Source of the DNA: Sphingobacterium multivorum
GTDB lineage: Bacteria; Bacteroidota; Bacteroidia; Sphingobacteriales; Sphingobacteriaceae
NCBI RefSeq assembly: GCF_039511225.1
Contig: NZ_CP154261.1
Coordinates: 4,898,001-4,962,000 of the forward strand
Reading direction: 5' to 3'
Length of the DNA: 64,000 nucleotides
Of the stretch, positions 1 through 8,294 are shown one piece after another. The notes beneath the pieces were generated by a model. It saw only the letters and a program-made list of their open reading frames with translations. It was not told the DNA's origin and ran no database searches. How positions within the stretch are numbered: position 1 is the stretch's first letter; the number at the start of each line of letters is the position of its first letter. Position numbers and translations under genes: made by a program.

Positions 1-270
1 TGGCAACAGTTTGATTCCTTTAGAAAGAAAAGAATTCATTGGAATATGCCCATTTATCATTTAATTCTCTGTATAGCAATCTCGATCTATCTTCGGGAAA
101 TCCTAGTGGGTGCCAGTTTCAACTATTATTTACTCACTTACCTTCCAACCTACAGCTGGATGCTATTTTCCTACTTTTATTTAGGCAAAAGACAACTCGC
201 TAAAATTGATCGATCCATCAACGAAGTTATTTTTGAATTACAAGAACTAGAACGACAATTCGGGAATTGA
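1..270 (+). CDS. C-terminal part of an unrecognised membrane protein (truncated by window edge)
   Basis: The reading frame is open from base 1, so this is the 3' end of a longer gene. About 89 residues are visible. A hydrophobic stretch (LILCIAISIYL) and a second aromatic-rich stretch suggest membrane segments. They are followed by a charged, helical C-terminus that ends in an EL-rich tail. An ATG at 46 is internal to the open frame and need not be the start. I do not recognise the family and cannot assign a function from this fragment. Confidence 0.55.
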   Translation, partial: WQQFDSFRKKRIHWNMPIYHLILCIAISIYLREILVGASFNYYLLTYLPTYSWMLFSYFYLGKRQLAKIDRSINEVIFELQELERQFGN

Positions 271-510
271 AAAATCGGATCGTGTTTGCTCCTTAAAAAT
301 ACTTTCGTAGTTACATTTTTAATTGCAATTTCTTTAAAACAAGGTTATGATCACACCTAAAGCGAAAATACCTACCAAGGCGTTTTTTTTATCGCCAATA
401 TGACATCGGCATGAAGGGTAACCCTTAAAAATAACCAACTGGTATTCAATTACATTTCTATTTAAGAGTGCTAAAACTACTTTTAAACAAAGAAAAATGT
501 AAAATAAGTT

Positions 511-540
511 TTGTAATTCTACCCAAAATTTCTACTTTTG
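511..540 (+). promoter_or_regulatory. Promoter of tRNA-Ser, Bacteroidota type
   Basis: TTG at 511-513, a 19-bp spacer and TACTTTTG at 533-540 match the Bacteroidota primary sigma consensus TTG-N19/20-TAnnTTTG. The -7 element ends four bases before the mature tRNA, so transcription starts at or within a few bases of the tRNA 5' end. Confidence 0.7.
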
Positions 541-544
541 TCGC

Positions 545-629
545 GGAGAGTTGGCAGAGTGGTCGAATGCGGCGGTCTTGAAAACCGTTAACTGTCACAG
601 GTTCGGGGGTTCGAATCCCTCACTCTCCG
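545..629 (+). tRNA. tRNA-Ser(UGA)
   Basis: Acceptor stem GGAGAGT (545-551) pairs with ACTCTCC (622-628), and G629 is the discriminator base expected for serine. The anticodon loop reads CTTGAAA, giving UGA. A long variable arm, as in serine tRNAs, precedes the T arm GGGGG-TTCGAAT-CCCTC (605-621). CCA is not encoded. The gene has its own promoter and terminator. Confidence 0.96.
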
Positions 630-632
630 CAG

Positions 633-662
633 AAAAAGCCTTTCAATTTTGAAAGGCTTTTT
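633..662 (+). terminator. Intrinsic terminator after tRNA-Ser
   Basis: AAAAAGCCTTTC and GAAAGGCTTTTT form a 12-bp stem around a short AT loop. It ends in a T run immediately after the tRNA. It could also stop leftward transcription. Confidence 0.85.
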
Positions 663-692
663 GCATTTTAGTCCAACTCATCCCCATACTTC

Positions 693-1583
693 TTAAGAAC
701 TTACCTCAAGTTTATATCCTTTACCACGTATAACCGTAATTTTGATAGTCGGATCAAACTCCAATTTTTTTCTAAGTTTTGATATAAACATATCTAGACT
801 GCGCCCGACAATAACCCCCTCATCTTCCCAAATCTCTTTTTGCAGCCGGGTTCGTGCTATCGTCTGGTTAGGTGACAAGGCGAAAATATGCAACAGACGA
901 GTTTCTGTTCCGGTGAGATCAATCGTGTTGTCATGAATGACCATTTCTCGCTCCTGCGGATTAAACAAAACTGACCCAAAGGCTAAAACAGAGTTATTTC
1001 GATCGTACAACACAGCACTTCGCCTCCGATCCGTTTTCAAAAAAATGAATCCAGCAAATACTAAAAACAACAGAATAATCAAAAAAAGGCTACTCGCTGC
1101 CGTGTTTATTCCGGTAGGTTTAAATTTAATGTTAACCATGTAACATCCTTTAGGTTGCACTCTTCCTCTGCAAGCAATAATATCATCTTTTTTATTACTG
1201 GAAATAGCATATCCATAAGCTACGCTTGAGTTGCCACAATTGAGGACGTTAACAACATAATCACTGGCAAGAGGATCATTGACCAACAGGCGCTGAATAG
1301 CATTCACAAGTGAGTCCGGTTTAAAGGTGATTTCATGCTCAAACCTGATCTGATATTCATTTTCTTGGATCTTTTCAATCGGAAGCACTCTTGATCTACT
1401 GTCGCCCGACTGTGTAAGCAGTTCATCGCCTATCCGCCTAAGCAAAACCTCTCTCCTGGCACGATCAAAATCGTCTGTACCAGTCCTATCAAAAGCGATA
1501 AAGGCCATTGCAATAAACAAGAGCATTATCCCGCCATACAAGTACTTCCGGTTCCCAAGGAAAATATTTCGCCTTTCAAACAT
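693..1583 (-). CDS. Membrane-anchored winged-helix transcriptional regulator
   Basis: This is a 296-residue one-component regulator. A membrane segment lies at about residues 15-32, a presumably periplasmic domain at 33-160, a second membrane segment at 164-182, and a C-terminal OmpR/PhoB-type winged helix at about 205-294. The winged helix shows the family pattern (LTGTETRLLHIF, LQKEIW, DMFISKLRKKL, IRGKGYKL). No receiver domain or phosphoacceptor is present, so signalling must be direct, as in ToxR/CadC-like proteins, although the winged helix is C-terminal here rather than N-terminal. Two periplasmic cysteines (in NCGN and ACRG) could form a redox or structural disulfide. The targets are unknown. 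The gene is transcribed alone, convergent with tRNA-Ser. Confidence 0.82.
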   Translation of the reverse strand: MFERRNIFLGNRKYLYGGIMLLFIAMAFIAFDRTGTDDFDRARREVLLRRIGDELLTQSGDSRSRVLPIEKIQENEYQIRFEHEITFKPDSLVNAIQRLLVNDPLASDYVVNVLNCGNSSVAYGYAISSNKKDDIIACRGRVQPKGCYMVNIKFKPTGINTAASSLFLIILLFLVFAGFIFLKTDRRRSAVLYDRNNSVLAFGSVLFNPQEREMVIHDNTIDLTGTETRLLHIFALSPNQTIARTRLQKEIWEDEGVIVGRSLDMFISKLRKKLEFDPTIKITVIRGKGYKLEVSS

Positions 1584-1756
1584 ACGATTTACAATTAATT
1601 TACAAAGATTACATTACTATTTACAATCTAGAGCCGGCCATATAAGTATCATCAACGTATTTTTGTCACATCACGCTAAAAGGGATGCGAGAAAAACAAG
1701 TTTGAACGGATCTAATTTACTGGGATAAATCGAATGTTCATTAAACTTTTAAAAAT

Positions 1757-2299
1757 ATGAAAAAAATTATCTATGTATTGGTCCTACCGCTTGCGATAGC
1801 AAGCGGCTTGGCATTTGCCAATCGCGAAATCAAAAATGAAACTTTAAAAAAATCGGCTCCGAAATCACGCACTCCTACTGAAATGAACGCCGAAAGGAAT
1901 AAATGGGAAGCAAGCCCCAATGGTATAAAGTTCAAAAAATGGAAAGAATCTCCCGAAGGTATAAAAGTACTTGACAATGCGGCGAAAATAAAGAATCAAA
2001 TAAAGAATTCTGCCAACATTGAGGCAGTTGTAACTTCGCTTTATCTTCCATTAGGGGCACAGTTAGGTTTCGGAGTGATGGTTAGGATTAATCGTGAAGA
2101 CTATATTCTCAGTTTTGGCCTGGAAAATTCCAATGAATTTCAACAATTGCGAAGCTTGAAAGTAAACGACAAAATAACGATAAGGGGCCGTAGTGTCATG
2201 TACGCGCCTAAGTATTCGTATCCAATAGTAGCGGGCGACTATGTACAAAGAGATAACAAAATAATTTATAAACGCATACCTAACCAAGGCGCTTGCTGA
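1757..2299 (+). CDS. Secreted hypothetical protein
   Basis: This is a 180-residue protein with a clear N-terminal signal peptide (KKIIYVLVLPLAIASGLAFA). A Lys/Glu-rich segment with two similar KW..SPxGIK phrases follows at about 45-75. The C-terminal half (about 95-180) is beta-rich and reads like a small barrel (REDYILSFGL, LKVNDKITIRGRS). An OB-like fold is possible, but I cannot confirm it. The gene is divergent from the upstream membrane regulator and is followed by its own terminator. No function is assigned. Confidence 0.65.
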   Translation: MKKIIYVLVLPLAIASGLAFANREIKNETLKKSAPKSRTPTEMNAERNKWEASPNGIKFKKWKESPEGIKVLDNAAKIKNQIKNSANIEAVVTSLYLPLGAQLGFGVMVRINREDYILSFGLENSNEFQQLRSLKVNDKITIRGRSVMYAPKYSYPIVAGDYVQRDNKIIYKRIPNQGAC

Positions 2300-2322
2300 A
2301 GAACGTAACAACCGCTCCACAA

Positions 2323-2352
2323 GAAAAGCCTTTCAGCATTGAAGGGCTTTTT
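2323..2352 (+). terminator. Intrinsic terminator
   Basis: AAAAGCCTTTCA / TGAAGGGCTTTTTT hairpin with a 4-nt loop and a T6 tract, 23 bases after the stop of the secreted protein. Confidence 0.85.
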
Positions 2353-2676
2353 TGCAAACACAACTATTTGTACAAAAATTAAAATCACAACGAAAGTAAC
2401 CTTGTTAATCAAATTAAGTCACCAAGCCAACTCGATAAATTTCGACAGCCTAGCAACCAACCTAAATTGGATGAAAGGAAAAATAACAAGCGAATTAAAC
2501 AAATCTGATCAACAACGAACAAACAAAAACACCAGGTAAAAAAACTGATTACCAACAGTTAAGAAAAAAACACAGAAAGTATCCGAAAAAAACTCCAGCT
2601 TTTTAAAAAAAACACTGTGGAATCCATTCTTTTCTGACATCATTATAAGGAGTAACAACAACGTGTTAACCTAAAG
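2353..2676. other. AT-rich intergenic stretch without a recognised gene
   Basis: This 324-bp stretch lies between a terminator and the exbD-like gene. A 66-codon open frame on the plus strand (2339-2539) has lysine/asparagine/threonine-rich composition typical of spurious AT-rich frames and begins inside the terminator. Nothing else stands out. Confidence 0.5.
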
Positions 2677-3222
2677 ATGACGATCATGGCAGAATTAAAT
2701 GAAAAAACACAAGAAACGGGAAAGAAAAAAATAAGAAGTAGAAAAATGGCTCCTAAAGTAGATTTAACAGCTATGGTAGACCTCGCATTTCTTCTCATTA
2801 CATTCTTTATGTTGACCACAACATTAAATAAACCATCTGCAATGGATATTGCCATGCCAGACAAAAGTAAGTCAGCTATAGAAAGTTCGGTGCTTATTGA
2901 TGAAAACCGCACAGCAACTCTTATTCTAGGCGAAGGCAAATTCATGTGGTATCATGGGGATTTCAAAAAGCCGATCAGCTCTTCAAAAGTACCGATAGAT
3001 ATCGAGAAAGGACTTTCAGCCGTTATTGCACAGTTAAAAGCAACGATAAGTTCCATGCCTAACACAAAGGATATGATTGTATTGATCAAACCTAGCAAAG
3101 AAGCGCGCACAAAAGATGTTATTCAGACGATAGATCAATTGAAGGGCCAGCATATTGCACGCTATGTGATCAGTAAAACGCAAATCGAAGAAGAAAAGCA
3201 ATTACTCACTGCACTCCAGTAA
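2677..3222 (+). CDS. exbD: ExbD/TolR-family biopolymer transport protein
   Basis: This is a 181-residue inner-membrane protein with a short basic cytoplasmic N-terminus and one membrane segment (about 30-48) that contains the family motif VDLTAMVDLAFLLITFF. Asp35 corresponds to the proton-conducting aspartate of ExbD. The remaining ~130 residues are a periplasmic domain. Such proteins work with an ExbB/MotA-type channel and TonB to energise outer-membrane transport. No exbB or tonB is adjacent, so it is either an orphan copy or its partners are elsewhere. ATG at 2677 or 2686 (MAELN) could be the true start. A long palindromic terminator follows. Confidence 0.88.
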   Translation: MTIMAELNEKTQETGKKKIRSRKMAPKVDLTAMVDLAFLLITFFMLTTTLNKPSAMDIAMPDKSKSAIESSVLIDENRTATLILGEGKFMWYHGDFKKPISSSKVPIDIEKGLSAVIAQLKATISSMPNTKDMIVLIKPSKEARTKDVIQTIDQLKGQHIARYVISKTQIEEEKQLLTALQ

Positions 3223-3352
3223 CATTGATTTGAACGACATCTTATCTATACATTGAGACAACCCATTGAACGGACCTTTCATAGGTAAAATCAATGAGTG
3301 TCGTCAAAAAATGCAGGAATGCTTACTATCTAATCAAATAAACAATAACAAG

Positions 3353-3392
3353 TTTACCGAAAGATCGTATGATCCGTCGATCTTTCGGTAAA
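3353..3392. terminator. Bidirectional hairpin between convergent genes
   Basis: Perfect 15-bp inverted arms TTTACCGAAAGATCG (3353-3367) and their reverse complement (3378-3392) enclose a 10-base loop. They lie between the stop of the exbD-like gene and the stop of the leftward gene at 3414. A/T flanks on both sides fit termination in both directions. Confidence 0.7.
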
Positions 3393-3413
3393 TTCGAGAC
3401 GCGTACCCTAAAT

Positions 3414-3980
3414 TTATCTTTTATCCAAATTATTCCAATAACGTTCCACATTTTCTTTTACCTCAACTGGTAGGGACGCATAATTGTCCGAAAACGTTGT
3501 TTGACTATAACCATCTGTTTCCTCTGCACGGAGACGGTAAAACTTATTCTTATAAAGAACTAGTCCAATACAGCTAAGCTGCTTTTGTAGGTCATCCTTT
3601 GGATGCCTTGAATAGATAAATAATGCATCCAATTTACCATCCCTATCCGCATCAAAAAATGCCTTTCGAGATTCCCAAACCGACGTAACGATCCCTTCTT
3701 CGGATATCAATTCATTAGCCACAAGCTGCCACATTCCATCGATCTGCTGAAATTGTTGTACATAAAGTTTGTCGGGATCGGCACCCCGCTCCTCTTTTGA
3801 AAAAACAATATAATTATCTTCTTTTGGAGTTTGAATGCGTTCCACTTGTAACACACGCTTCCCCTTAAATGGAAAACCAGAAGACTGAAAATTTTCCTTA
3901 TTGATCGAAATTGTTGTAACCTGTGCCTCAACAGCATAAAATCCCATCGATAATAGGATTAAAAGAACGTATTTTCCCAT
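3414..3980 (-). CDS. Secreted hypothetical protein
   Basis: This is a 188-residue protein with an N-terminal signal peptide (about 1-19, ending near EAQ). The mature part is beta-rich and contains DADRDGKLDA, which resembles the Asp-rich calcium loops of FG-GAP/EF-hand-like proteins. This suggests a possible metal site. No enzyme motif is visible. It is transcribed alone, convergent with the exbD-like gene. Function unknown. Confidence 0.6.
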   Translation of the reverse strand: MGKYVLLILLSMGFYAVEAQVTTISINKENFQSSGFPFKGKRVLQVERIQTPKEDNYIVFSKEERGADPDKLYVQQFQQIDGMWQLVANELISEEGIVTSVWESRKAFFDADRDGKLDALFIYSRHPKDDLQKQLSCIGLVLYKNKFYRLRAEETDGYSQTTFSDNYASLPVEVKENVERYWNNLDKR

Positions 3981-4147
3981 ATGTTTTTCCCTTAGTATTG
4001 AGTCAATTTACTGACAATAAAAGAGAATTACAAAATTTCAACGAGACATCTTTACATCCAAGTGATGCGATTCTCTATAAATGTCACTACATTTAATCCA
4101 GATAAACATCATGAAAAAGTTTTTGATCCAGCTATAGGCCTTTATTC

Positions 4148-4561
4148 ATGAGCATAGATCATACGCCGATGAAACAGGATATTCAAACACTCGATGACAT
4201 TAAAGTATTAGTAGATCAATTCTATACGACGATACGTAAAGATACTTTGCTCGGACCTATTTTTAAAGAACGAATCCAAGACAATTGGGCTATACATCTT
4301 GAAAAGATGTATAGTTTCTGGCAGACTATCCTGCTGGATGAACATAGTTATTTCGGCAGCCCTTTTCCACCCCATATCAATTTACCCATTGATGCACAAC
4401 ACTTTGGTCAATGGCTCAAATTATTCGAAGCCACTGTAGATCGCTTATACAGTGGACAAAAGGCCGAAGAGGCCAAATGGCGTGCGCAGAAAATGGCCCA
4501 AATGTTTCAGTTCAAACTGGAATATCTACATGCCAACCCCAACAAGAAACCATTGATCTAA
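4148..4561 (+). CDS. Group III truncated haemoglobin
   Basis: This is a 137-residue protein matching the short 2-over-2 globin fold of the group III (trHbP) class. Features seen are an IxxLVDQFY B-helix region with the conserved Phe-Tyr pair, PIF near the CD turn, the HLEKMYSFW segment, and an HFGQWLKLFEATVD helix carrying the probable proximal histidine (FxxWLxLF is the class signature). Group III globins bind haem and small ligands such as O2, NO or cyanide and act in the cytoplasm. The physiological role is not certain. The gene is monocistronic with its own terminator. Confidence 0.88.
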   Translation: MSIDHTPMKQDIQTLDDIKVLVDQFYTTIRKDTLLGPIFKERIQDNWAIHLEKMYSFWQTILLDEHSYFGSPFPPHINLPIDAQHFGQWLKLFEATVDRLYSGQKAEEAKWRAQKMAQMFQFKLEYLHANPNKKPLI

Positions 4562-4581
4562 AAAGAAAAATCTCAATCCAT

Positions 4582-4616
4582 AAAAAAAGCCCTTGGAAAC
4601 TATCCAGGGCTTTTTT
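4582..4616 (+). terminator. Intrinsic terminator
   Basis: AAAAAAAGCCC..GG / CC.GGGCTTTTTT hairpin just after the globin stop. Its A-rich side could also serve the convergent hydroxylase gene. Confidence 0.85.
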
Positions 4617-4633
4617 AGTTGATGTGATTCAAT

Positions 4634-5302
4634 TTATGCTTTTTCTTCTTTTAAGGAAGTAGAATCTTTTTTGGGTTCCTTTTCTTCGAAACCTGAGCGT
4701 AAAATTTCATCCCATAAGGAAGAACTTACTCCAAAGCCTTTTTCGGGATCAGAATAATGATGCAACATATGGTGCTGCTTGATCCGTTTGAAAATGCCGC
4801 TTTTAAAATTAGCATGATGCATCGCATAATGACATTCGTCATAGATCAAATACCCCACCATAAAACCTGAGAAAAAGCAGGCTAAGATAAACTCATTTGA
4901 AAAAAACAATGTAAAACCAAGATACACCAAAAGAGCTAGTGGAATACTCGCTGACAATGGCATCACCAAACGCATACGGTCTCTTGGGTAATCATGATGC
5001 ACACCATGGAAAATAAAAGCAATTCGCTTTCCCCATTCCGTTGTCGGGTGAAAATGAAATACCCAACGATGTAATGCATATTCAAAAGCTGTCCAGAAAG
5101 CTAAACCAAAAATAAAATACCCCATGTATGTTAAGAAGGAAATCTCTCCCCAAACTAGCGCTTTATAAGAAAAGAACACAACCACGGGTACATAGAAAAT
5201 CAAAGGTACACTCCAATGCACCTTCGTCAAAGACTCTAAAAAGTCATTCTTGAACATGCGCGTGGATTCTGTAGAATTTGAAACATAATTACGCTTTGCC
5301 AT
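4634..5302 (-). CDS. Sterol desaturase / fatty-acid hydroxylase family membrane enzyme
   Basis: This 222-residue integral membrane protein has four hydrophobic segments and the superfamily's histidine clusters: HRWVFHFH (His78, 83, 85), HGVHH (99, 102, 103), HYAMHH (158, 162, 163) and HHMLHH (177, 178, 181, 182). These histidines bind the di-metal centre that activates O2. The short length and cluster spacing resemble fatty-acid 2-hydroxylase-like members. Sphingobacteria make sphingolipids, so 2-hydroxylation of ceramide acyl chains is a reasonable substrate guess, but it is inference. The C-terminus is a charged Glu/Lys tail. A -7-like TATTTTTG element lies at 5335-5328 on this strand. Confidence 0.85.
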   Translation of the reverse strand: MAKRNYVSNSTESTRMFKNDFLESLTKVHWSVPLIFYVPVVVFFSYKALVWGEISFLTYMGYFIFGLAFWTAFEYALHRWVFHFHPTTEWGKRIAFIFHGVHHDYPRDRMRLVMPLSASIPLALLVYLGFTLFFSNEFILACFFSGFMVGYLIYDECHYAMHHANFKSGIFKRIKQHHMLHHYSDPEKGFGVSSSLWDEILRSGFEEKEPKKDSTSLKEEKA

Positions 5303-5536
5303 AATACTATTTTTATTATTCCCTTACAAAAATAGATATTTTAAGCACAAATGAAGAAGGTTTCTGATGAGAAAAACAAAATAACTGACCTTTTTAATAA
5401 AAAGGTTAAACGACGGTCATTACCCCAGTTAAGTTAAACCCTTTTTATTCCATCTCCTACCCTAAATTTCACTCTTTTTCGCTTCAATCATCTAAAATCT
5501 AAGCGTCAGAAAATTGACAAATCCAAGACAGTTCAC

Positions 5537-6211
5537 TTATTTAAAATTGACTGTTCCACCCGCCATTTTCTTTTCTACACGATGTTCCGGTTTTCCATAA
5601 ACATCAATGACACCACCGCCGCGCGTTTTGGTTTCGATGGAATCAGTAACATAAACATCGGCTTTACCACCACCATTAACGGTGACCACCGTGGTGTTCG
5701 TCTTAAAATCTTTTCCTTCATATTTGCCGCCAAAATTCGAAATGATCTCCTGTTTGTTTGCCTTTCCATACAAAGCGATTGTAGCACCAGAGGTCACTTT
5801 GATCTCAGCTGTTTTTACCGCTGTATAGAGATCAACCAGGCCTCCTTCCGAAGCATATACTTTCAGGTGTTCAGCAGCAACTGGGTTATTTGTGGTCGCA
5901 AATACCTTGGCTCCTTTTTTTGCTTCCACATTGTTCAGACCCTTATAATATACCTTCACAGAGATATTCCCACCTTGCAGCATATTCAACGTATTCATTT
6001 TCAAAACCAAGGATCCATTTGTGTTGACCACCTTAACATTCTCGTGATTCTGTCCTTCAAACGTCACCAAGGACTCGTCGGACTTAATCAACTCCACCTG
6101 AATCTTGTCTGTCGCTACCACCGAGGAAAAATCGCCAACATTTTGCTTCACCTGCCCAAACCCCATTTGGGCAATTAATAAAAGAATTACACTGACTCCT
6201 AAAAATTTCAT
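5537..6211 (-). CDS. Secreted GIN-domain (DUF2807) protein
   Basis: This is a 224-residue protein with a signal peptide (1-19, ending FGQ). It is built from short beta repeats ending in Gly-rich turns (VKVYASEGGLVDLYT, VTSGATIALYGKA, VNGGGKADVYVTDS, TRGGGVIDVYG). This pattern is characteristic of the head-GIN domain (DUF2807), a right-handed beta-solenoid-like fold common in exported Bacteroidota proteins. The family is often annotated as a putative adhesin. Substrate and partner are unknown. The gene stands alone. Confidence 0.85.
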   Translation of the reverse strand: MKFLGVSVILLLIAQMGFGQVKQNVGDFSSVVATDKIQVELIKSDESLVTFEGQNHENVKVVNTNGSLVLKMNTLNMLQGGNISVKVYYKGLNNVEAKKGAKVFATTNNPVAAEHLKVYASEGGLVDLYTAVKTAEIKVTSGATIALYGKANKQEIISNFGGKYEGKDFKTNTTVVTVNGGGKADVYVTDSIETKTRGGGVIDVYGKPEHRVEKKMAGGTVNFK

Positions 6212-6298
6212 ATTTACTTGACTTTTTATTATTGTTCGTCAAAAAATAAGCCAATTCCTATTAAAAACAATATTTTTAACCTATTTTGACATAAAAAA

Positions 6299-6332
6299 TG
6301 CCCCCATAAAGTGTCTAACTTTTTGGGGGCAC
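6299..6332 (-). terminator. Terminator of fbaA
   Basis: On the minus strand, GCCCCCA and TGGGGGC form a strong stem with an inner AAAG/CTTT extension, followed by ATTTTTTA. It lies 38 bases past the fbaA stop. Confidence 0.8.
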
Positions 6333-6369
6333 TAAAGACGTCTTTATAATCTATTTTTTTAGCTTATAC

Positions 6370-7449
6370 TTATAGTTTGCTATTAACGTCTACTGCATTC
6401 AAATCAGCGAACGCTTCTTTCAGACGAGCAACAAATGTTTCTTCACCTTTACGTAACCAAACGCGTGGATCGTAATATTTTTTATTTGGAGAATCAGCTC
6501 CTTCAGGATTACCGATTTGACCTTGCAAATAATCGTGGTTTTTCGCTTCATAGGCTCTCACACCATCCCAAAACGCCCATTGCATATCGGTATCAATGTT
6601 CATTTTGATCGCACCGTATGAAATCGCTTCTGCAATTTCTTTAGGAGATGAACCAGAACCACCGTGGAATACAAAGTTTACTGGTTTTTCAGCAGTAAGA
6701 TTATATTTCTCACGAATATATTCTTGTGAATTGTGTAATATAACTGGTTGCAACTTCACATTACCTGGTTTGTAAACACCATGAACATTACCAAATGCAG
6801 CTGCCACTGTAAATTTGTCAGATACTTTAGACAGTTCTTCAAAAGCATAGGCAACCTCTTCCGGCTGAGTATACAGTTTTGAACTATCTACATCCGAGTT
6901 GTCAACACCATCTTCTTCACCACCTGTAACACCTAGCTCGATCTCTACAGTCATACCAAGTGGTTTCATACGTGCTAAGTATTTAGCTGAAATTTCAATA
7001 TTTTCTTCAATTGGCTCTTCCGATAAATCCAACATGTGAGAAGAGAACAATGGTTTTCCGTGTTGCGCAAAGAATTTCTCGCCAGCGTCCAACAAACCGT
7101 CGATCCAAGGTAAAAGTTTCTTAGCTGCGTGATCTGTATGCAGAATAACCGCTACACCATAATGCTCAGCTAATAAATGAACATGTTGTGCTGCAGATAC
7201 CGCTCCCAATACACAAGCTTGTAAATTATCGTTGTTCAAGGTTTTACCAGCGTAGAATTGCGCTCCACCATTTGACAATTGAATAATTACAGGAGAATTT
7301 ACTGCTTTCGCAGTTTCCATAACCGCATTGATAGAGTTTGTTCCGATAATGTTTACCGCAGGCAAAGCAAACTTATGTTTCTTCGCTACCTCAAACAACT
7401 CTTGTACTTGATCTCCTGTCAATACACCTTTAAAATCTTTTAGGCTCAT
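6370..7449 (-). CDS. fbaA: Class II fructose-bisphosphate aldolase
   Basis: This is a 359-residue cytosolic glycolytic/gluconeogenic enzyme that interconverts fructose-1,6-bisphosphate with DHAP and glyceraldehyde-3-phosphate. It has the class II zinc signature VILHTDHAAKK (Asp106, His107), the second metal region VEIELGVTGGEEDGVD, and the phosphate-binding loops FGNVHGVYKPGNV and VFHGGSGSS. The length matches the FbaA subclass. It is monocistronic with a long leader and a dedicated terminator. Confidence 0.95.
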   Translation of the reverse strand: MSLKDFKGVLTGDQVQELFEVAKKHKFALPAVNIIGTNSINAVMETAKAVNSPVIIQLSNGGAQFYAGKTLNNDNLQACVLGAVSAAQHVHLLAEHYGVAVILHTDHAAKKLLPWIDGLLDAGEKFFAQHGKPLFSSHMLDLSEEPIEENIEISAKYLARMKPLGMTVEIELGVTGGEEDGVDNSDVDSSKLYTQPEEVAYAFEELSKVSDKFTVAAAFGNVHGVYKPGNVKLQPVILHNSQEYIREKYNLTAEKPVNFVFHGGSGSSPKEIAEAISYGAIKMNIDTDMQWAFWDGVRAYEAKNHDYLQGQIGNPEGADSPNKKYYDPRVWLRKGEETFVARLKEAFADLNAVDVNSKL

Positions 7450-7777
7450 ATTTCTGTTATTGATTTATTTTAATCTTTCATTATACTTGAAGCTACTAAA
7501 TTATTAAAAATTATTATTACTTCCTAATTTTTATAGTGTACTAAATACACTATCAATCCATGGGGAATATAGAATCTTAACAAATCATAAACCTCTGATT
7601 ATTCCTTTGAATAGAATAGTCCACTTGTCCCTATTTTTCCCAATACCATGAACAACAGGATATCCGCAATTATCATTGGATCACAGATAAGGCATCTTGA
7701 ATGTATTCAGAAATACGAATTATTTTAAATATTGTGTCGAGATTGATTAAATTTGGATTCACCAAATTGTCACTATT
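7450..7777. promoter_or_regulatory. Divergent fbaA / arsC-like intergenic region with an inverted repeat
   Basis: This 328-bp region lies between divergent genes and holds no open frame of note. It contains an 8-bp inverted repeat ATAGTGTA (7533-7540) / TACACTAT (7546-7553) with a 5-bp spacer, of operator size. I see no clear TAnnTTTG element for fbaA. Confidence 0.4.
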
Positions 7778-8125
7778 ATGCTACAGGTATACGGTATCAA
7801 AAATTGTAACACAGTAAAAAAAGCACTTACATGGTTGGAAGACAACAATATCCCCTTTCAATTTCATGACTTCAAAAAAGAAGGTGTCAGTGAGGATAAA
7901 TTAAAAGAATGGGAAACACAGGTAGACTGGCAGGCACTAGTGAATAAAAAGGGAACTACATGGAAAAAACTATCTCCGGAAACTCAAGAACAAGTCGTAG
8001 ACAGTAATAGCGCCAATAAGGTGCTTCAGGAAAACACGAGTATGATTAAACGTCCCGTTATTGAATACAATAAAGGTATATTACTTGGTTTTAATGAAAC
8101 AGAGTACGTAACAAATTTAAAATAG
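7778..8125 (+). CDS. ArsC/Spx-family small thiol protein (YffB-like)
   Basis: This is a 115-residue protein with the thioredoxin-like ArsC/Spx fold. The N-terminus shows MLQVYGIKNCNTVKKA, with a single N-terminal Cys10 followed by NTVKKA. This is typical of the YffB/Spx-like branch rather than of true arsenate reductases, and Spx's CxxC is absent. WQALVNKKGTTWKKL and IKRPVIEYNKG fit the family's substrate region. It is probably a glutathione-linked reductase of unknown substrate. It is divergent from fbaA. Confidence 0.82.
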   Translation: MLQVYGIKNCNTVKKALTWLEDNNIPFQFHDFKKEGVSEDKLKEWETQVDWQALVNKKGTTWKKLSPETQEQVVDSNSANKVLQENTSMIKRPVIEYNKGILLGFNETEYVTNLK

Positions 8126-8294
8126 TTCCAGAAAGCTCCCTGGAATGGAGGTCTTAAAAAGCCTCCAATTATACCAAATACACCTTTAAAGTCCCCCTTT
8201 TTCCCTTAACTTTTAAGACGTCGTTTTCGTTTTTTTTGGCTCAATGTACTTTTCATTGTATATTGGAGCAAATAAACATAATTTAAGTAAACGT

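Noticed and set aside
2339..2539. 66-codon plus-strand frame after the secreted protein
   Set aside because: It starts inside a terminator and has AT-driven composition only.
5582..6178. 198-codon plus-strand frame opposite the GIN-domain gene
   Set aside because: It lies wholly antisense to a gene with signal peptide and clear family repeats, and its translation has no domain-like pattern.
8145..8167. TGGAGG/CCTCCA hairpin after the arsC-like gene as a terminator
   Set aside because: There is a stem, but no T tract follows; evidence too weak to list.
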